This document shows positions 47,716 through 59,474 of a stretch of DNA of 64,000 nucleotides, piece after piece. Location: contig JALLLS010000017.1 of the NCBI GenBank assembly GCA_025094145.1, forward strand, positions 62,001 through 126,000, in the 5' to 3' direction. This DNA is from Spinellus fusiger. Lineage: Eukaryota; Mucoromycota; Mucoromycetes; Mucorales; Phycomycetaceae. Position 1 is the first letter of the stretch. The number at the start of each line of letters is the position of its first letter. The translations under genes were made by a program, and so were the position numbers. Below the pieces are notes generated by a model. It had not been told where the DNA came from. It ran no database searches and was given only the letters and a program-made list of their open reading frames with translations.

Positions 47716-49914
47716 ATGGAATCGCCTACTCATTCCCAGCAACAGCAGACGTCTCATGAAAGTCAGCCTGGTACACCTAGCACACCTGGAGAATCAACAA
47801 GTGAACAGTCTCCCAACAACTCTACGGATGCAAAAAAGAAACGTACAGGACCCAAGCGACGCAAAGTAACGCATGGTAAGCAAAGAAAGAGGCTGTGGTA
47901 TTAGCCCTTTCTTTTTCTTTTTCTATTTTATTAAAGGGAAGACAGTGGACAGTATCTAATCTACTTCTTGACCAGCGTGTGTCTACTGCAGACGCTCCCA
48001 TATGACATGTGATGATGGTAGTGATAAAAGGAGTAGCCCTGTGCACTATTAACATGAGATGTTCGCATTAGGTCGGCCTTGTCAGAGGTGTATTAAACGC
48101 AGTATAGGCCATATGTGTCATGATGAGCCAAAACACGCGAACACTCCACAGACTGGACAGACAGTAAAAAATAGAACAGCCACCAGTGCAGCCACCACGC
48201 CTATTTCAGTGACAGGTGCAGTGCCTACCAATGGAGTCAACAATGTGAACTATATGTCTTTGGCCAGTGTGTCTAATAATAACCACGGCAAGTGGCTCCT
48301 ATAGACCCTCTCGAATGACATGGAGTGAAGGTACTAAACAAACCAATTCACTAGGCCCAAGTACACATTCCGGGGGACTTCCTCTTCCCTTCTTTGGTCA
48401 GATAGGCACAGGCCAATTGACATTTGCTAGTGAACATATGGGCAATGAGATATCTGTGATTAGGTAAATGGAGAAAGGGATTCATAGTAAGCCTCCATAA
48501 CTCACTGTAAGATGAGTAGTGATTTTCTCGATTCATTAGATAGAGATACCAATGCACTTTACAATAGCACCCAACAGCAATTGCATCAACAACAGCAACA
48601 AGTACAACAAGTACACCAACAACAACAAGTACACCAACAACAACAAGTACACCAACAACAACAAGTACAACAAATACACCAACAACAACAAGTACAACAA
48701 ATACACCAACAACAACAAGTACACCAACAACAAGTACACCAACAACAACAACAACAACAACAAGTACAACAACAACAAGTACACCAGCAACAACAGGTAC
48801 AACAGGTACAACACCACCACCATCAAATACAACAACACCAGCAGCAACACCAGCAACAAGTACAACAGCACCATCAACAAGTGACAGCTGTCAATACTGC
48901 TGAGAAGTTCTTTTTAACAGCTGCAGATCCATCGGATGGTAGACTAGAAGATAGACTGACAGAGGTGATCAATGCAAAGTACGAGGCTGGATTCTTAAAG
49001 CCTTACAACTATGTGAATGGTTATGCACGGCTCCAAAAATACATGGATAGCAAGTGAGTGTGTTTTGTTTGGAAGAGACTAGAAAAAGAGGTCAACGCGT
49101 GCCTTATACCTTGTGGGCCCATCGATAGTATGTCTACCACCAGTCGACAGCGTATTCTGAATGTGATGGGCACATTTCGTCCTGCCTTTCGCTCTGTTGC
49201 TCAGTCATTGACAGACATTGACCTGATTCTTGTAGAAGAGGCCTTTGAACGACTCTTGTTGGTGAGTCTTCCCCCTCCCTCTCTCTTTCTTTCTTTCTTT
49301 CTTTCCTTCTCTTTTTATCGTGGAGGGAGAACCACAGGACTAACAACAGTGGACATGTCTCTATGCCATCATACGTATCTAGGACTATGATCGTGTGTTT
49401 AGCTCCATGGGGATTCCTGCATGCTTGTGGCGTCGAACAGGGGAGATCTCCAAGGGAAACAAAGAATTCGCTTCTCTTGTGAATGTGCCTATTGAATCAT
49501 TAAGAGAAGTAATAAGAAAACAACAGTGTCTAAGGGGTGTCTGAGGGGTGTCTGAGGGGTGTGTGTCTGAGGGGTGTGTATGCAACAACAGAACAACATC
49601 ACTTACTTGAGATGCATATGGGATAGGGCCGTCTCTGCATCTATGAACTCATGGCAGAAGAGTCGGCTGTGAATTATTGGGAGAAGTATGGAAACATCGC
49701 ATTTGATCCTGGACAAAAGGCAGTGCTCACTTCTTGTCTGCTGAAAAGCCCTACTCTTGACACTACGAGTGTTATTTCGTGCTGTTTCTCATTTACTATC
49801 AGAAGAGACAAGTACAATATTCCGGTAAGAGACTGTCCTTATGCCATGGAACTCATCCCTTGGGTCCACTAGACTGTCATTGTGGGCAACTTTCTACCAG
49901 TACAGCTACATTAA
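47716..49914 (+). CDS. ERT1/AcuK/RDS2-type Zn2Cys6 regulator of gluconeogenesis
   Basis: Nuclear transcription factor. Exon 1 ends in the basic KKKRTGPKRRKVTH lead-in; spliced exons then give ACVYCRRSHMTCDDG and RPCQRCIKRSIGHMCHDEP, a complete six-cysteine cluster nearly identical to the ERT1/AcuK family. Further family blocks are FASEHMGNEISVI, SDFLDSLDRD, KFFLTAADPSDGRLEDRL and AGFLKPYNYVNGYARLQKYM. The PAS domain follows (PACLWRRTGEISKGNKEFA, YELMAEESAVNYWEKYG) and ends IVGNFLPVQLH. Orthologues activate gluconeogenic and respiratory genes on non-fermentable carbon. A long Gln/His/Val repeat lies between the blocks (about 48575-48890). One intron (48288-48330) appears to be GC-AG (CACG|gcaagt...gaag), required to keep phase. 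Confidence 0.9.
48575..48893 (+). repeat. CAA-rich VHQQQQ-coding repeat
   Basis: In-frame imperfect repeat of a 15-bp unit (GTACACCAACAACAA) coding VHQQQ/VQQIHQQQ within the ERT1-like gene, 105 codons. Length polymorphism is expected at such arrays. Confidence 0.9.
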
Positions 49915-50186
49915 ATAAACCTATTCTCCTTGTATTATCTCTATTCCCTCGCAGTTTATATGAAAAGTAAATGAGTTGCGCCTATGTCTGACTCCTAATA
50001 ACACCTCAATGGACTTTAGACACTACATGCTTTGGACAATCCCAAGTTGAGGGAAATGAAGAAGAAGATGATGAAGTGAAAGAATAGAATAGAATAGAAA
50101 GAGAAAGAGAAAAGAAGAGGGATTGGCTGTTCAAGCATACTATTTACACTGAGGCAGTGGCCAAGAAAGAAGGACATGTCCATACT

Positions 50187-51665
50187 TCACTTTCGATGTT
50201 TGCCTTTCATCTTGGACACACAGTTGTTGCAGTACCATTTTCCTTTGGGCACTGTCTTTAGGTCAACACAGGCTAAATGGAACCACTCGATTTCACACTG
50301 TCAATAAGTGGCATGGATGAATAAGAGAAAAACAGTGTCCATGTTAGCCTCGTTGTTACCTCTACATTGTCACAGGCCACCATTTCACCATAGGACACCT
50401 GTTGGCAGTAGCAATAGAGTGGTTCATTTGGATCAATAGTAAGGTCCGTAGGCACCACACTACCACACATAGAAAAGAGTCAGATGTTGATGTGTTTTGT
50501 TTCTGTAGAGGGCGGTAGTTGTTATCCCACTACCACCACCCGACAGTAATAAAAATACCAAGTAGCAATAGAAATACCAAAACAGTAATACTTACGTCTT
50601 TGCTTTGCCATTTCCATTTTTACCTGTGCCCAGAGCAGATTTGGACTGCTTCTCTTTCTCAAGCTGTGTTTTTATCCTAGCATCCTTCAATGCCTGTGCA
50701 CGTAAGGAAGCAGGAGGAGGTGTGCCATTGTCCTTCTTTCTCTCTAACAAGAGTCAGCCCACACCAACGCCTTGCCTACTTACTTTTCACTGCAGTTGTT
50801 TCTAATAGAACACACTTTGGATTAACACACAAACACATTCTTAATGGATGGCAGGGTTGGACTATAAAACAAACGAGACTTGCCTCTCTTTTCGCTCTTT
50901 CCATCTCTGCGTTCTCTCTCAATCCGCTTGTTGGCCTTGTCGCGTATGTCTGCACTCTCCTTAAGACTACGCGCAGAAGGAGAAAGTCCAGGCTGTGAAG
51001 TAATTCGATTCAATCCAAGCAATTGTTCATCCTCAAACTTAACAAGATTGGCATCCAACCTGTGGCAGTGTTTTTCCGTCTAATACTTATTCATAAGAAG
51101 AAGAAATAAAGAAATAAAAAAAAAGTACTTATACTACTGTAGAATGTGGATATATATATATATAAAAGCTCCTTTTCTTTCTTTCTTACCGTATCAAAAG
51201 CTGCTTTGGCAAGAGCTACTTTTTCCTCTCCTCTTTTTAATGTTTCGCTGAGAAGTCCACTGAGTACTTTGAGTTTGTCTATTCTTTCGTTGGGATCCAT
51301 GTCCTTCACATTATCAATAAGGTCAATAGCACCCTTGGCAGTAGAATCAAGTAGTTCTAGAAAGATTGATATTTGTTATTCTTGGCATGAGAGACAGGTA
51401 AGAAAAGAGGAGAGGAAGAGGAAGAGAGTGCGTTGGTGTTTATTCTCTTCTTCTCTTCTTTTCTGTTTCTTTCTTTTACCTTGAGCATAACCCTCCAGTT
51501 CTCTCATCAATGTAAAGTTCCTCTGTAGCTCTAGTGGAAGTGCCTCCATAGCTACGTGTGCTGTTAGAAGCGGATTTTGGAGATAACAATGCTTGACTTA
51601 CTGTCTACATAGTCGTCAAGGTAAACAAGTCCGTCCATGAGTTTAGTAGATGCAGGTGGTTTCAT
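50187..51665 (-). CDS. ING-family PHD-finger chromatin protein
   Basis: Subunit of histone acetyltransferase or deacetylase complexes that reads H3K4 methylation. Starts at ATG 51665; the first exons give YLDDYVD and [20 protein letters not shown], the conserved ING N-terminal motif. The middle exons carry [18 protein letters not shown] and [18 protein letters not shown]. The C-terminal PHD finger reads [20 protein letters not shown], then [14 protein letters not shown] and GKWYCNNC with the C4HC3 ligands present, followed by a short basic tail (KMKGKHRK) and the stop at 50187. The basic tail matches the phosphoinositide-binding polybasic region of ING1/2-type proteins. Seven or so exons; those between 50480 and 51060 were only partly placed. 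Convergent with the ERT1-like gene (272 bp between stops). Confidence 0.87.
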
Positions 51666-52180
51666 GACAAGTGTTCTTGTTTATTGGAATGGCAGAAAGA
51701 GAAGGAGTTCAAAAATGGTGTGCGCACTTATTCAGTCACGCTTTAGTGGGGTGTGAGGGTGGAAAGACAGAAACCTCCTTTTTTGGGGCTGTTGATGAAA
51801 GAAAGAAGAAAAAAAGAAAAAAAGAAAAAAAAAGGATATGCTGCCTGTCTGCCTAATGACCTACATAGGTGTCATACTAATGATGGCGATTTATTGCAAG
51901 AAATGACTAGGCATTGTAGAATGGTTGTAATTTTTATTCACTGAAAAGTAGAACTTGTGAACAAACGAAAGAACATAAATTACTTGCATTTCTAGAGAAT
52001 AGACCTTGCATTGGAGCCATTGTCCTATACTATAAAGAACAAGAAAGAGAAAGAGAAATATGAAAATAGAATTAGAAATAGAAATGACAAGTAAATGCTA
52101 TGAAATATGTGTACAATAAAATGCCATAAGCATAGATGAAAACAATGATAAAGAAAAGAAAACGCACAGCAGATGAATGA
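51666..52180. other. Intergenic
   Basis: ING upstream region and 3' flank of the next gene. Contains A-rich GAAAA repeats near 51803-51835. No exon seen. Confidence 0.5.
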
Positions 52181-53371
52181 TTAGTGAGAATCAATGCCTT
52201 GACTCTCTGCCCAGTTATTGGCTACTTCTGATAACAACTGTGCAACATTATCAGAGATATCACAAAACAGAATATGCTTTAGTAGCTTCTTTCTATGTGT
52301 AGGCCAGTAGGCATCATTGTCTCTATCGTAGGTCTTGTCTTCATACTGGGCTGGGTCTGATAACTCCATGGCCATGCGTTCATACGCCAATGTCAGATCA
52401 GGTATAGGCTCATCATTGATAGTAGAGCAATCTGCCATGGTTCTAAAGGTGGTAGAAACATGAGGAGCAAACACAAACAACCCATAGCGAGTTTCGTTGG
52501 GTAGGATTGGCATTTGTCGCATGCATTCGGCCAGAAAGAGGTTGTGACACCATAGAGGAAGACGAGCACGGATGAGAATATCACTGGCTCTATGGGGGTT
52601 GGTGAATCGCATGCCAAATGTATAGCTGTAAGGGACAAAGGTGGTGCTATTCCATGAAATCACTGGTTGACTAATATGAGAGAGGCTTCTACAATTGTTG
52701 AGATGAAAAGTATCATAAGGCACCTCTAATAAAAGACAAGACATAGGGGATAGAATGAGTACATACTTTTTGTTCTTCTGAATACTTTGTTACTGTAGTC
52801 TATCTATCTATCTGTCTGTCTGTCTGTCTATTATTCACTCACCCTCTTCTGAATCATACATAGGATAATCATCTATCATGGCTTGTGTGGGGGATGGACA
52901 TTTGGGTACAGTCTGCCATTTCTGATGCACAAAAACACCTCTGGTAAGGCGTAGAATCAGCATTTGAGGATCCTTAAGGATGTCAATCTTGTACCGCATG
53001 CGATAGACCAGATTCTCGGAACGAATGCGGCGGTAAGAATAGAAGCCATTGATGGTAAGAATATTATCCGTATAGATACCATGGGGTGTTTCTGTTGAGG
53101 CGGATCTATCATTGGCTTTCTTCATGTCTTGGCAGTACTGGGTGGAAGGTAAGGGCACAACAATGCTCGTAGAATTGTACATTTTTTGACGAAGTTGAGG
53201 AAGCACTCTTTTCCATTCAGAATGGTTGTAGGATTGGGTAACAGGTGCACATTCTGACTGGTCTGCAAAAGGGGTGCTGTCTATATCAGACCTTATCATT
53301 TGGTGGACTGGGAATGTGTCATAGGGAGAAGAAGAAGACGAACTATCAGACAATGAGTTGGCGTAAGACAT
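52181..53371 (-). CDS. Unrecognised two-exon protein
   Basis: Two exons, 53371 to about 52841 and about 52742-52181, joined in phase at GAAGAGG|gtgagt...ttattag|AGGTGCC, giving about 360 aa. I do not recognise a family. The N-terminus is Ser-rich (MSYANSLSDSSSSSSPYDT). The centre alternates strands and charged turns (GIYTDNILTINGFYSYRRIR, YRMRYKIDILKDPQMLILRL), suggesting a beta-rich fold. A Trp/Pro-containing part (FRTMADCSTINDEPIPD, DAYWPTHRKKLLKHILFCDI) leads to an amphipathic C-terminal helix (NVAQLLSEVANNWAES). No signal peptide or membrane segment is seen. The intron downstream of the donor holds a (TCTA)/(GTCT) microsatellite. Codon use and length argue it is a real gene; function is open. 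Confidence 0.7.
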
Positions 53372-53687
53372 AGTGTAGAGAAAGGTAAAAGCAAAGAATA
53401 TTTATATGTACAAATATTCATATAGAAGAGAGTTAAATGATACTTGATTTCTCTAGTATATTTCTATCTTTGACAATCACGCTGTTTGTTACCAACCCTC
53501 TTCGTAATATAAAAGTGTCTGAGATTCTGTTTGAATTGTCGTGGGTACAGCATAAAGAGTATCCTGCTATAAATATAATAACATTTCTACTTTGGTAGGT
53601 TCTGTTTTACAAAATAAAAGGGTCAGGACAGTACTAAGCCACAGTCATATCCATAGACAATAAGTATTATTTCACCTTTGATATTTA
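53372..53687. other. Spacer at the edge of the repeat island
   Basis: Upstream region of the unrecognised gene, running into the left TIR of element copy B. Nothing else seen. Confidence 0.45.
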
Positions 53688-54899
53688 CACACCCGAGGAT
53701 TTTCTGGCTTTTAACCAGATACACGCTATCCCCTTTACGTAAAAAAATATCTTGCCTTTTATGTAACTGTGTTTAAAATCAAAGGTTTGCAAGTATCTAA
53801 ATCTTTCTTTCCTTTTGTGGATACCTCAATATCAAATTGTATTATCAATGAAATATATTGTTTATGAATAAAATTGTTTATTGTAATACTGTAGCTAATA
53901 ACATACTATTACTATAGCTACTGCGTATTCCTTCATAGCAATAGAATCCACAACCTAAAGGCCTTGTAATTTATTCTTGGGAGATAGATAAATATGCTCA
54001 GGAGTATACCCTAGAGACCCTAGATAGTATAGAAGACCACCTAAGACTGATTTGAAAGGAGTCTTTACTTGCCTAATAATACAATGAGTGTCTTGTAGAT
54101 TGTAATAAACTCAAGCCCAGATGAAGACACTGCTTACCTTTTTATCACTAGAATAGTCCTTGGTAGTGTCTGTCACTTCCTTTTATTGTTTCTCTTTGTT
54201 AATAATAGTATATTACCTTGTTTATTTATGCTCATCTTGACAAGTACTTGTGTGTTAAGTTGTATGTGCAGTGTGAGAAATAACAAAAGGAGGGGAATAT
54301 CAAAACAAATAATTTCTCTCTTTATACTGGTGAAGCATACACTATAGCCTTCACTCATAAAATGAACAAGTCAAACAATTCACATTCTATTTGCCTTGGG
54401 CCTAAAGTTCAGTATTAGAAATAATACCTTGTAATCATTAAGCACCACTGTTAATACCAGTTACAATAACATAGTTACTGAAGTGATTATAAATATTGAG
54501 TCAATAAATAAATACACTGTTCTTAATATAAGTGAGTTTGGCTCTATTCTATGGACAATGACCACTAGAGTTAATTCTGTGTGTTCTATAACAAATCTTT
54601 CTTAAGCAGTGTTATACTGCAAATACTATGGGCTTATAGTTAACACATTATGTTAAACAATAAATACAGTGACTGAGTTGTAATATTAAGTAGATTCTTG
54701 TTCTATTTCTTGTCTTTACAGCTAATTCTATACTTTTTAATTGCAAAGTCAATCGTCACTGCTAAAACAGGCAAGTAGAGTTTGAAATATCTCATTTAGA
54801 CAGCGAAAAGGCATTTTAAAACACATTAGCCAATCATAAGAATATTGCGATTTTATTCTCAGTATATTTCCTTATATATCCCAAAAATCTTTGGGTATG
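53688..54899 (+). mobile_element. TIR DNA element, full copy B (1.2 kb)
   Basis: The left end is TA|CACACCCGAGGATTTTCTGG and the right end, read on the minus strand, is TA|CATACCCAAAGATTTTTGGG, so the two ends are imperfect inverted repeats of about 20 bp flanked by TA dinucleotides, as expected of Tc1/mariner-like insertion. About 1.1 kb aligns with copy A (35124-36295). The interior has no intact frame. The minus-strand segment around 53970-54080 keeps the protein-like stretch shared with copy A, including an in-frame 3-bp deletion and mostly conservative changes, so it descends from coding sequence. Probably a decayed or non-autonomous DNA transposon. Confidence 0.78.
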
Positions 54900-56160
54900 T
54901 AGTGTTTAATTTCTCATCTTATTAAATAAAGTAGATTCTAATAATGATATATTTTAGAGAGTCAAATCAAAGCTATAATAAAGATGGTAAAAATAAAATA
55001 AAGGGTAAATAATAGTGTTGAAAAGGTATGCGTTAATTTAGACAGTAGATAGTTCTTATAAGAAAAATATACTTTTTTAATACAAGCATATAAACCATGT
55101 CTTTTATTTTATTTAAAAAAAAAAAAGTATCTAAGTCATTTGTAAATTTACTATCTACATTTAGGCAAATAAAACAGTCTATCCAAGAAGAATTCAGTCT
55201 GGATCTTGAGAGAGTAGGTGATTGGCTGTGGTGATGGCATAGGCAGTTCTGGAAGAGGCGGCGCTTAATATAATGATATCTCTACACTACAAGCGACAGC
55301 TGAAGTGTGAAGCAAGGAAACAAAGCAGAGTAAAACGATATGTCGGAGGGAAGAAAAAAAAACATAGACAATCACATGGAATCAAAAGAGACATCCAAAA
55401 GAAGTTAATGGAAAATCCAACATAATTATTAACTAAAATTGACTAAAATAAAGAATTTTTTAGAATATGATACATTTGCCTAGTGCTTCAATAGAGTTAA
55501 GGATTATATTTATGTTGTGCACTATATCTCCTACATCTGGATTTTGAGCCTAATCTATTCTATGGCCTCTTAACACTAGGACACAGCATCCACATAATAG
55601 ACAAACATTCCATGGGTTGCTGCATGTCTAATGTCTTTCTTCTAAAGTTACAATACACAAATGTTTAGAAATAGAAAATATCTACTATTAAAAGATTCTA
55701 GGTTATTTAAACTGCCTATTCCTTGTCCCAATGAATAAGCAATGTCGACAGTATTTTACAAATTATTTTGCTTACTGATTCTTTTAGACAAATTGTAAAG
55801 TAAGTTAATATAACTATAGAGTCTGGATAAAAGGTTACAATAGATATAAAGATCAGAACAAATAAGAGACTTTTACTAGTGAGATTTAAAAAGGTAAACT
55901 TGAAGAAAGTATATACATTCGATCCTCTTTATGTTAATATAAGTTGTTTGTAAATGCATTAGTATCTTGGATAGGACTGTAATAAAATAGAATTGGATCT
56001 GGAACTTGTATTTGGAAAAAAAAATTTAATTGATAAAAATGTATACACCATGCTATCAGATTCAGAAGTATGAGATCATTAACTGAATTAACAAATATAT
56101 CATTTCCGAAAATAATGTATGTTGATGTCACTCTTTTGTCTCTAATTGTCACCTCTTATG
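54900..56160. other. AT-rich repeat-island spacer
   Basis: No exon supported on either strand. A higher-GC patch at about 55160-55330 has no recognisable product. Confidence 0.45.
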
Positions 56161-56236
56161 GTAGATGACCAGTGTGTCGCACGTCATAACGTGTCGGCCT
56201 AGTCAATAAAGAATACAAAAAAAAGTAGATGACCAG
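56161..56236 (+). mobile_element. 52-bp poly(A)-tailed retroinsertion with 12-bp TSD
   Basis: GTAGATGACCAG occurs at 56161-56172 and again at 56225-56236. Between them lie 52 bp ending AATAAAGAATAC followed by eight A. A perfect 12-bp target duplication, a polyadenylation-like AATAAA and a terminal A tract are the signature of target-primed reverse transcription by a LINE-type enzyme. The insert is too short to classify; its 5' part includes a small ACGTCATAACGT palindrome. Confidence 0.7.
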
Positions 56237-56665
56237 CGCATTGCCTTTATTAACTTTCACTCGTATTTTATAAGGTTCATCTGTGTTTCTCTTTCAGTGG
56301 CCTTAAGAAACTCACAAAGCACAAACTGTTTGTAGTAAGAAAATCATCACATTTAATAGACTATTTTACTACATTTGCGATTAGTCACAAATGCAAATAA
56401 AATAATATATTTGTGGCGTAGAAGCCACACTATCGAACAGAATGGAACTTTTATATTTTAAGTATTCTCTAGTATCTCTTATGCTGCTTTTTATGCTTCT
56501 CTCCTTTATTATTATTATTTTAAAAAAATCTACTGACATATGTTTTCCAGGTATCATCATACTAATCATAGTTTATATAATGACTACTATAACCAACATT
56601 CAAATAAAATAGAAAGCATAAAAATGCAATAATAAACACTCCAGACCATTATTAATACAAAGTAA
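56237..56665. other. Spacer between retroinsertion and MITE 1
   Basis: About 430 bp of AT-rich sequence. No exon or repeat recognised. Confidence 0.4.
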
Positions 56666-56939
56666 TATTGATTATTATTTTTTTGCATCCTGGACTTGTA
56701 TTTCTTTGCTCATTCAATTTCTAGGCTTGGGTATATTATGAAATGAATGAAATAATTTTTGATTGTTGCCTAGCCCCCAAGACAGATTTTTAGTAGATAG
56801 TGCCATAATTAGAATCTGATCTTTGGTAAAAACAGCAAAGTTATAGAAATTATTTCATTCATTTCATAATATACCCAAGCCTAGAAATTGAATGAGCAAA
56901 GAAATACAAGTCCAGGATGCAAAAAAATAATAATCAATA
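56666..56939. mobile_element. Fold-back MITE, copy 1
   Basis: A 274-bp near-perfect palindrome: arms of about 92 bp (56666-56757 and 56848-56939) pair almost without mismatch, for example TATTGATTATTATTTTTTTG against its reverse complement. The loop of about 90 bp contains TTGCCTAGCCCCCAAGACAG. The inner arm motif GGGTATATTATGAAATGAATG is shared with copy 2. Confidence 0.88.
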
Positions 56940-57907
56940 CATAGTGTGGTATTATAAATATGGGCTTAATCTATAAAGGCACTCTAAATGTTATGTTTCT
57001 CAAACTAAATTTATTTTTTCGTACATATTTCTTTTCTGTCTCCAAAATAAATTAAACTTCCTTATTTCAATACTCCTTACCATGAATATCTCTACCTTCT
57101 CAATTCATTCTCTCTTCTTTACACAAATACTGTATACGTCTCTATTTCAGAAAAAGATATTAAATATACAGCTTTTTTTACTCTTAATTGGTCATCTTAC
57201 CGAAAACGATGATCGCTCTGATTTCAATTAGTTAATATGGAGAATTCAGAAAGTAACCAATTGAGTGGGAAGACTGTAAGAAATAAACTAAGTTTAATCA
57301 AGGCTCGCTGCATAATCTTTGAGTATATTCTTTTCTTCTTTTCTTCTCTTCTCTTCTTCTTTACAGCTTAGCTTTAATGAGCTAATATCTTGAAAGAAAA
57401 GAAAAAAAAATATTCATGTGAAATATTCATAGTGAACAGTTTAAAACCTATGAAGCTTAGCCATAGTTCAACTCTGTTTTTATATAAATATAAATATAAC
57501 CATGATAAATACAGTGTCACATTAAACTGTATACAGTTACATTGAGTTATCAGTTTATTGTATCTATGAAAAGATAAATAAAGGGTAACAAGCCCAGTAA
57601 ATGTTTATAAAATGACAACGGTGGAAGCTGAGTAGCATTGGTTTTCCGCTTATTGCCTTGATATCTTTTTTTTTATCACTGAACCTTCTATCTATGGACT
57701 AGACTGTCACAAAGTGGAGACTAATCTTCAACCAGATACCATTTCAGTCTTACCGAGTATTTTGCACAAAATATAGTTTTCATTATAAAACCTTATTCAC
57801 TGTAAACTTCAAAATATTAAACTCGTTTTTTTTTCAATGTATTTTTCTTTTTTTTTCAAAACAATTTGCACCTCTGAATTTTCCTTTTTGATTATTCAAT
57901 TTTCAGG
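56940..57907. other. Spacer between MITE copies
   Basis: AT-rich, with TTTTCTTC tracts near 57330-57365. No exon or additional repeat recognised. Confidence 0.4.
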
Positions 57908-58093
57908 TGGGTGTATATTATGAAATGAATGGAAAGCTTTCTACAATCTCTATTATTTTTCCCTTGATAGTTTTTGATGGTTGCCTAGCCCCCAAGACAG
58001 ATTTTTAGTAGATAATGTCATAACTAGAATCTGATCTTTGGTAAAAACAGCAAAGTTATAGAAATTATTTCATTCATTTCATAATATACCCAA
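57908..58093. mobile_element. Fold-back MITE, copy 2 (short arms)
   Basis: Same family and orientation as copy 1. About 115 bp (57977-58091) match 56760-56874 with only a few substitutions, while the left arm is replaced by unrelated sequence apart from the GTATATTATGAAATGAATG end. The terminal inverted repeat is therefore about 20 bp instead of about 92. Confidence 0.85.
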
Positions 58094-59474
58094 ACCGTTT
58101 GGGGAAAAGAAAACAATAGTTTATGATTGCCTATGTTTAGCAATCATGTCAGATAAATGTTCGGCCTTTATTTTTTAATGTAATGTATATGTTTGAATAA
58201 TTTGATAAATCAATGTGCTGTCATTCTGCAGGGTGATCTGTACATTGAGATAAGCCTATAATACTAAATGAATTATTATTATTATTCCTGGTGGACTGTA
58301 AGATCAAAGCATTATCATAAGCAAACAAGATGCGACACACTTAAATTCATAAACTAATTGTTCATCACTATTATATGACAGCACTTTATTGCCAAGACAT
58401 AAAGTGATAAGAAAAAAAAACTGTGTTTTAAAAATCGTTATAACCTTTTTCCCTTACCCCCCTTATATGGGTCTAATACATCTGATTTTATCGAGGTCTA
58501 AGATTCATTTTTCACAATTAAAAAAAACTAAACTGGGATGCATTAACATGTTGATAGATTATCTACCTTTCCATGACAGTCTTCATTAGAGATCATTCTT
58601 TTATATGCTTTAACAGTGTATTTTATGTTTATTTTAATATTCTATGATATAAAACACATACATACACACACACAAAGCTATCTCTAATGAAAATAGGAAA
58701 TCAAACTAGATGTTTACCTCGGAGTATTAAGTTATTGAGATCAGACTCTTTGTACTTATCATTTGTTTCTTCTATACGACACCCCATTTGAAAGAAGCAA
58801 CTTGAATTAATAGAGAAGTGATTATAATGATAGGATATGTCTTTTCTCGGGTAGATATCACAGAAAGGATATTTGTTCAGATAGTATACTTTGTGTCTTT
58901 AATAGGTACAGCAAAATAGACTCATTGCTCATACTCGTTAACCTTCATTTTCTGACTTTGACTAACTATTTTCTATTTAACTCCTTTGCTATTATTTTTT
59001 ATGATGATGGTCTAGATGAAATAATATACCTGAAATAAATACCAATACATCACAATAGTTAATCAATTAACTTGTCTTTATTTCTGTGAGAGAGTCTTTA
59101 TAATAAAATAAGCTGTTTCTTTCTTTTTTTCTTTTTAAATAAAGAAAGAAAGAACAATGACATTACCCATGATGTAGTAAAAGAGGGGTCAAGTTCTACA
59201 TCAATGTTGAAGCAAAGTCAAGCTTCTCATATTCCTAATCAAACAACTGGTATTTAATTATGAATTCTTTTTTTCTTTTTTTTATGTTATGCTATTATTG
59301 ACAGATCCTTGTACTATTTAATAAAGTTACTCAAGACCAAGTGTAAGGCATATTATACCATAGCACTCTCTTGGCTGTGTCCGTATTTCTCCTTCACTAA
59401 TGAACAAAAGGTTACTTGTGAGTTCTAATCACGGATCTACTTTTACTTTTATACTTTGTCTTAATAGTATGGGT
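58094..59474. other. AT-rich spacer
   Basis: No exon supported. Simple-sequence tracts only: CACACA near 58665 and an AAAGAAAGAA/TTTCTTTCTT pair near 59118-59150 that can form a hairpin. Confidence 0.45.

Noticed and set aside
48536..48880. Minus-strand poly-Leu/Val frame and a plus-strand Asn/Tyr frame
   Set aside because: Both are alternate readings of the CAA repeat in the ERT1-like gene, whose own frame matches the family on both sides.
55160..55330. GC-richer patch that could be a reverse-transcriptase remnant
   Set aside because: A few residues (DLERVGDWLW) look suggestive, but no RT core motif is present and stops follow at once.
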